Assembly: GCA_035544835.1 (NCBI GenBank)
Contig: DASZZV010000372.1
Location: 1 to 13,531, forward strand
Reading direction: 5' to 3'
Source: DASZZV01 sp035544835
Lineage (GTDB): Bacteria > Acidobacteriota > Thermoanaerobaculia > Gp7-AA8
Length of the DNA stretch: 13,531 bases
Part shown: positions 13,523 through 13,531 of the stretch, piece by piece
Layout of the letters: every line of letters begins with the position of its first letter
Position numbering within the stretch: position 1 is the stretch's first letter
The notes under the pieces: model-generated
The model's database searches: none
The model's input: only the letters and a program-made list of their open reading frames with translations
What the model was told of the DNA's origin: nothing
Position numbers and translations under genes: made by a program

Positions 13523-13531
13523 GGAGTCATT

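Overview
The window is GC-rich bacterial chromosome with dense gene packing and no tRNA, rRNA, CRISPR array or phage genes that I can see. The RAYT-type gene with a DnaA-like C-terminal domain and the REPIN-like 'GTGGCACAGGCA' repeat are features I associate with Acidobacteriota and neighbouring deep-branching phyla. That taxonomic guess is an inference and cannot be fixed from this sequence alone.

Plus-strand part (1-5126). A 5'-truncated DUF1295 membrane enzyme overlaps by 4 nt a methyltransferase of the cyclopropane-fatty-acid-synthase family; together they are a probable lipid-modification pair. A 127-nt REPIN-like inverted repeat follows. Next come three separate genes: an exported gluzincin-type metallopeptidase, a stand-alone CheY-like receiver, and a RAYT (REP-associated transposase) homologue that has lost both HUH histidines and the likely catalytic tyrosine. 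Each of the three has a -10-like hexamer exactly 6 nt before its ATG and no Shine-Dalgarno sequence, which suggests leaderless mRNAs. A membrane protein that looks like the C-terminal half of a DUF2127 protein plus an unknown soluble tail closes this part.

Junction region (5155-6400, minus strand). A small ABM-type monooxygenase and an exported protein of unknown function look intact. Next to them are two gene remnants: the 3' end of an Asp/Glu racemase with its GCTE cysteine changed to Gly, and a 29-codon RidA/YjgF 3' end. This looks like a decayed boundary beside the polysaccharide locus.

Minus-strand polysaccharide locus (6401-13522, transcribed right to left). The order is rhomboid protease, AsnB-type amidotransferase, UDP-glucuronate 4-epimerase, GT4 glycosyltransferase, WbpV-like SDR, and WbpL/WecA-like polyprenyl-phosphate sugar-1-phosphate transferase. 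This matches the end of an O-antigen or exopolysaccharide cluster. The transferase would load the first sugar on undecaprenyl phosphate, the SDR could make that sugar, the epimerase gives UDP-GalA, and AsnB could amidate a uronic acid. Two AT-rich heptad-repeat hairpins flank the epimerase gene. Each supplies the 'AAT TGA' (Asn-stop) end of the gene upstream of it, and one lies between a perfect Shine-Dalgarno sequence and the start of the glycosyltransferase gene. These hairpins are the most unusual structures in the window.
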